Shown here: positions 3,788 to 5,801 of the stretch, piece by piece | Numbering within the stretch: the first letter of the stretch is position 1 | Layout: the number at the start of each line of letters is the position of its first letter | Origin: Synechococcales cyanobacterium PMM_0036 | GTDB taxonomy: Bacteria > Cyanobacteriota > Cyanobacteriia > Elainellales > Elainellaceae | Assembly (NCBI GenBank): GCA_949127645.1 | Contig: CASBQM010000218.1 | Span: 1-5,801 of the forward strand | Length of the DNA stretch: 5,801 nt | Reading direction: 5' to 3' | The notes under the pieces: generated by a model | The model's database searches: none | What the model was told of the DNA's origin: nothing | The model's input: the letters and a program-made list of their open reading frames with translations, nothing else | Made by a program: the position numbers and the translations under genes

Positions 3788-5801
3788 ATGAAGCGCCAAG
3801 ATCTACAGATCTTCACTCGACAGATTTTCATAGGAGTGTCGCGGAGTAGCGCGGTTCTCTCAATTCTTTTGCTGTCTGCGGGTGCGGCGCGATCGGCTAA
3901 CTGGATGCCAGTAGAATTTTTAGAAACCAGTCCGGTAGCGACAGCAAGTTCGCCGCTCCTTGCCCAAGCGCTCTCGCAAAACGAGCAGCAGGAGTTGGAG
4001 CGGTTAAGAAGCCTGAGCCGCACAACAACGTTGTTTAACATCATGCTGGGGGTATTGGCGGTATTGCTAACGACGGCGATCGCTGGACTCTATTTATTGC
4101 GGCGATCGGTGATCCGAGAAGTGACTGCCATTGTCCAGGCGCACCTGAAGGAGTTGGGCGATCTGGAAGGGCAGATTGGCGTAGCGAAGCAAGAAGTTAG
4201 AAAGCTCCTACGAGATTACGAGCATTATGCTGAAGATTTAGGCAAGGATGCTGAATCGTTTCAGCAGGAAATTGAGGGAAAACGGGGGATATTGACTCGG
4301 CTAGTTGATGAAGTGGCTCAGCGACAGCAGGAAACTGCGGGGGCGATCGCCCAACAGCTAGACATTGCTAAGCGTCATTTGGATGAGGTGCAGGCTGGAT
4401 TTGTGATAGACCTGGCAAACCTTCAAGGCGTGGCGCAATCCCAAAAAGACTCGGCATTACAGGCTTTTGCTCAGTCGGGAACTGAGTTTGTAGGAGATCT
4501 GGATGCACTGCGATCGGCAGCCCAGCAGCACAAAGAGGCAACCTATCAGCAGTTAGGACAGCTTGAGGCTGAGCTATCGCCCTACCTGGATAATTTGCGG
4601 CAATCTGCCCAGGTGGAAACTCAGCAGCATCAGGAGGCAACTCTATCGCGGCTCCGCCAGATCGAAGCTGAATTTGCCGGACAGTTGGTCGCCATTCAAA
4701 CCGATGCCACTCAGCGCCGAGAGCAGGTTTTTGCTAATCTGGACAGTCTCCGAGCCGATCTGATAGGACAGCTTTCGCAACTTCAGACCGATACCCAAAG
4801 CCAGCGAGATACGCTGCGGCAAAGCCTAGAACAGCTTCAGCTTGAATTGGCAAATCAGCGATCGCAGCTTCAGCTCGAAGCCCAGAACCAGCGTGAGGAG
4901 ATGCGGCAGGGCTTACGGCGCTTGAGTGACGACTTTGCAGTGCAGCGATCGGATCTGACTGCCGATACCGAACGCCAAAAAGCCGACATTCGCCAAAACA
5001 TCCAGCAGATGAGCGTCGAATTTAAGGCGCGGTTGGCAGAGCTGCAAGCCGATATTCAGAACCAGAAAGAGGCGATTCGGCAGAACATGGTGCAGCTTGA
5101 TGCCGCTTTTGCTCAACAGCAGGAAGACCTTCAGCAAGCCGCCCAGGCGAAGAGAGCCGATCTCGATCGCCTATTAACCCAACTCGAAACCGAGATGGCG
5201 GCAGAGCGATCGCGTTTGCAAGCCGATGCGCAAGCTAAACAGGTCGAACTCCAGCAGGCTCTCGATCGCCTGGAAGCTGATTTTGCCAGTCAGCGATCGG
5301 GTTTAGAGGGCATTGCCCAAGTCCGGCAGGAAGAATTGCAGCAGGTGATTAACCAGCTTCAGGAAGCTTTCACGGCTCAGCTTACCGAGCTTCAGGTCAG
5401 CGGTAAAGAGCGGCGAGATGCCATCCTCAAGAGCCTGGAAAAAACCGAAGCTGATTTGGTAGCGCAGCTCGTGACGTTGAAAGCCGATGTGCAAACTCAG
5501 CGCGACAAAATGCGCCAAAACTTGGACAGGCTGGAGGGGCGCTTTGCCGACCAGCTTGCCGACTTGCAAATAGGAGCAGTTGCCCAGCGTGAGGCGACAA
5601 TTCAGAATTTGCAGATACTAGAGACAGAAGTATCAACCCAGCTTTCGACACTGCAATCTGCTGCCCAAACTGAGAAAGACCAGATCATGCAGCGACTCTC
5701 GGAAGTGACACCTCAATTTGTTGCCGACTCTTTCATAGTCGCTACTCAGCAGCGCTTAGACGAACTCTACAGCCAGTTTGAGGCGCTAAAACAAAGCCAG
5801 C
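3788..5801 (+). CDS. Membrane-anchored long coiled-coil protein with 29-residue repeats (3' end outside window)
   Basis: At least 671 codons are open to the window end with no stop. I do not recognise the family. Residues 1-19 are basic, and 20-34 are hydrophobic (AVLSILLLSAGAA), either a signal peptide or a first membrane helix. Residues 35-80 form a polar linker containing PLLAQALSQ. Residues 82-104 (core IMLGVLAVLLTTAIAGLYLL) are a clear membrane helix followed by Arg105-Arg106. By the positive-inside rule the rest is cytoplasmic. From about 110 the chain is almost uninterrupted predicted helix rich in Gln, Ala, Leu and Glu, with no Cys and one Trp (39). Residues 169-636 fall into sixteen units of 29 residues, one with a 4-residue insertion. 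Pro642 then breaks the pattern. Long anchored coiled coils often act as scaffolds, filaments or tethers, but no function is shown here and a C-terminal domain may lie outside. The ATG is supported by AGGGGG 6 nt upstream. Confidence 0.9.
   Translation, partial: MKRQDLQIFTRQIFIGVSRSSAVLSILLLSAGAARSANWMPVEFLETSPVATASSPLLAQALSQNEQQELERLRSLSRTTTLFNIMLGVLAVLLTTAIAGLYLLRRSVIREVTAIVQAHLKELGDLEGQIGVAKQEVRKLLRDYEHYAEDLGKDAESFQQEIEGKRGILTRLVDEVAQRQQETAGAIAQQLDIAKRHLDEVQAGFVIDLANLQGVAQSQKDSALQAFAQSGTEFVGDLDALRSAAQQHKEATYQQLGQLEAELSPYLDNLRQSAQVETQQHQEATLSRLRQIEAEFAGQLVAIQTDATQRREQVFANLDSLRADLIGQLSQLQTDTQSQRDTLRQSLEQLQLELANQRSQLQLEAQNQREEMRQGLRRLSDDFAVQRSDLTADTERQKADIRQNIQQMSVEFKARLAELQADIQNQKEAIRQNMVQLDAAFAQQQEDLQQAAQAKRADLDRLLTQLETEMAAERSRLQADAQAKQVELQQALDRLEADFASQRSGLEGIAQVRQEELQQVINQLQEAFTAQLTELQVSGKERRDAILKSLEKTEADLVAQLVTLKADVQTQRDKMRQNLDRLEGRFADQLADLQIGAVAQREATIQNLQILETEVSTQLSTLQSAAQTEKDQIMQRLSEVTPQFVADSFIVATQQRLDELYSQFEALKQSQ
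3798..3813 (+). repeat. Dyad inside codons 4-9 of the coiled-coil gene
   Basis: AAGATCT-AC-AGATCTT is a perfect 7-bp inverted repeat just after the start codon. With a 2-nt centre it makes a poor RNA hairpin unless the inner pair opens. It could still affect initiation or be a DNA-binding site. Confidence 0.35.
4292..5695 (+). repeat. Sixteen degenerate tandem units of 87 bp (29 residues)
   Basis: Units start at residues 169, 198, 227, 256, 289, 318, 347, 376, 405, 434, 463, 492, 521, 550, 579 and 608. Every step is 29 residues except 256 to 289, which is 33 because of four extra residues (VETQ, 276-279). Within a unit the hydrophobic positions are 1, 4, 8, 12 (often Arg), 15 and 26, with small residues at 19. 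Gln prevails at 11, Gln or Lys at 22, Arg or Lys at 23 and Gln at 28. The spacing 3-4-4-3-4-3-4-4 sums to 29, that is 11+7+11. At DNA level the units are strongly diverged, but GCGATCG recurs in the same register in four of them (4858, 4945, 5206, 5293). Confidence 0.88.

Larger units (their letters stand above)
239..5213. repeat. HIP1 octamers (GCGATCGC), nine dispersed copies
   Basis: Copies begin at 239, 854, 974, 1464, 3049, 4076, 4343, 4858 and 5206. HIP1 is the highly iterated palindrome of many cyanobacterial genomes. All copies here are in coding sequence and none is in the two intergenic regions. Many one-mismatch forms (GCGATCG plus another base) also occur. The entry's span runs from the first to the last copy and is not one continuous element. 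Confidence 0.9.

Noticed and set aside
3739..4044. Minus-strand reading frame of 101 codons opposite the start of the coiled-coil gene
   Set aside because: No family resemblance, Ser/Arg-rich composition typical of antisense shadow frames, and it runs against a plus-strand gene with a good Shine-Dalgarno and clear protein features.
4368..5651. Several 66-90-codon frames on both strands inside the coiled-coil gene
   Set aside because: They are by-products of the repeated, Gln/Leu-rich plus-strand codons and show no recognisable protein or ribosome-binding site.
4292..5695. CRISPR-like or recent tandem duplication reading of the 87-bp period
   Set aside because: The units are diverged at DNA level, have no constant repeat separated by unique spacers, and are coding throughout; the period is in the protein.

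Overview
The window looks like a piece of cyanobacterial chromosome, probably from a filamentous Leptolyngbya/Oscillatoria-type organism; the genus is inference. Three things point there. The octamer GCGATCGC (HIP1) occurs nine times in 5.8 kb, where about 0.1 would be expected by chance. A perfect TGTA-N8-TACA site for the cyanobacterial nitrogen regulator NtcA lies upstream of an Amt1-type ammonium transporter. The partial aspartokinase ends in paired ACT domains in the style of the four-ACT cyanobacterial enzymes.

Layout. Bases 1-394 (+) are the 3' end of lysC (aspartate kinase). Bases 397-1782 (-) are a complete murD (UDP-MurNAc-L-Ala:D-Glu ligase). These two genes converge with 2 bp between their stop codons, and a 12-bp perfect inverted repeat has one arm in each gene. 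A 393-bp divergent intergenic region (1783-2175) holds the NtcA site, candidate promoters and two inverted repeats in a long amt leader. Bases 2176-3615 (+) are a complete amt1, closed by a strong hairpin terminator with A and T tracts on either side (3672-3704). From 3788 to the window end (+) runs an open reading frame of at least 671 codons with no stop inside the window.

The last gene is the most unusual item. It encodes two hydrophobic N-terminal segments followed by a very long, Gln/Ala/Leu-rich, Cys-free helical region. That region is built from sixteen tandem units with a period of 29 residues (87 bp), gapless except for one 4-residue insertion. The hydrophobic spacing resolves as 11+7+11 (hendecad-heptad-hendecad), so this is a non-canonical coiled coil, nearly straight or slightly right-handed, predicted to project into the cytoplasm from a membrane anchor. 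I do not recognise the family. A cytoskeletal or scaffolding role is only an inference.

Working together. lysC (Asp-family amino acids and diaminopimelate) and murD (cytoplasmic peptidoglycan precursor assembly) both feed cell-wall synthesis but are transcribed towards each other and are not an operon. amt1 is an independent nitrogen-regulated unit. The coiled-coil gene sits behind a terminator, so it probably has its own promoter.
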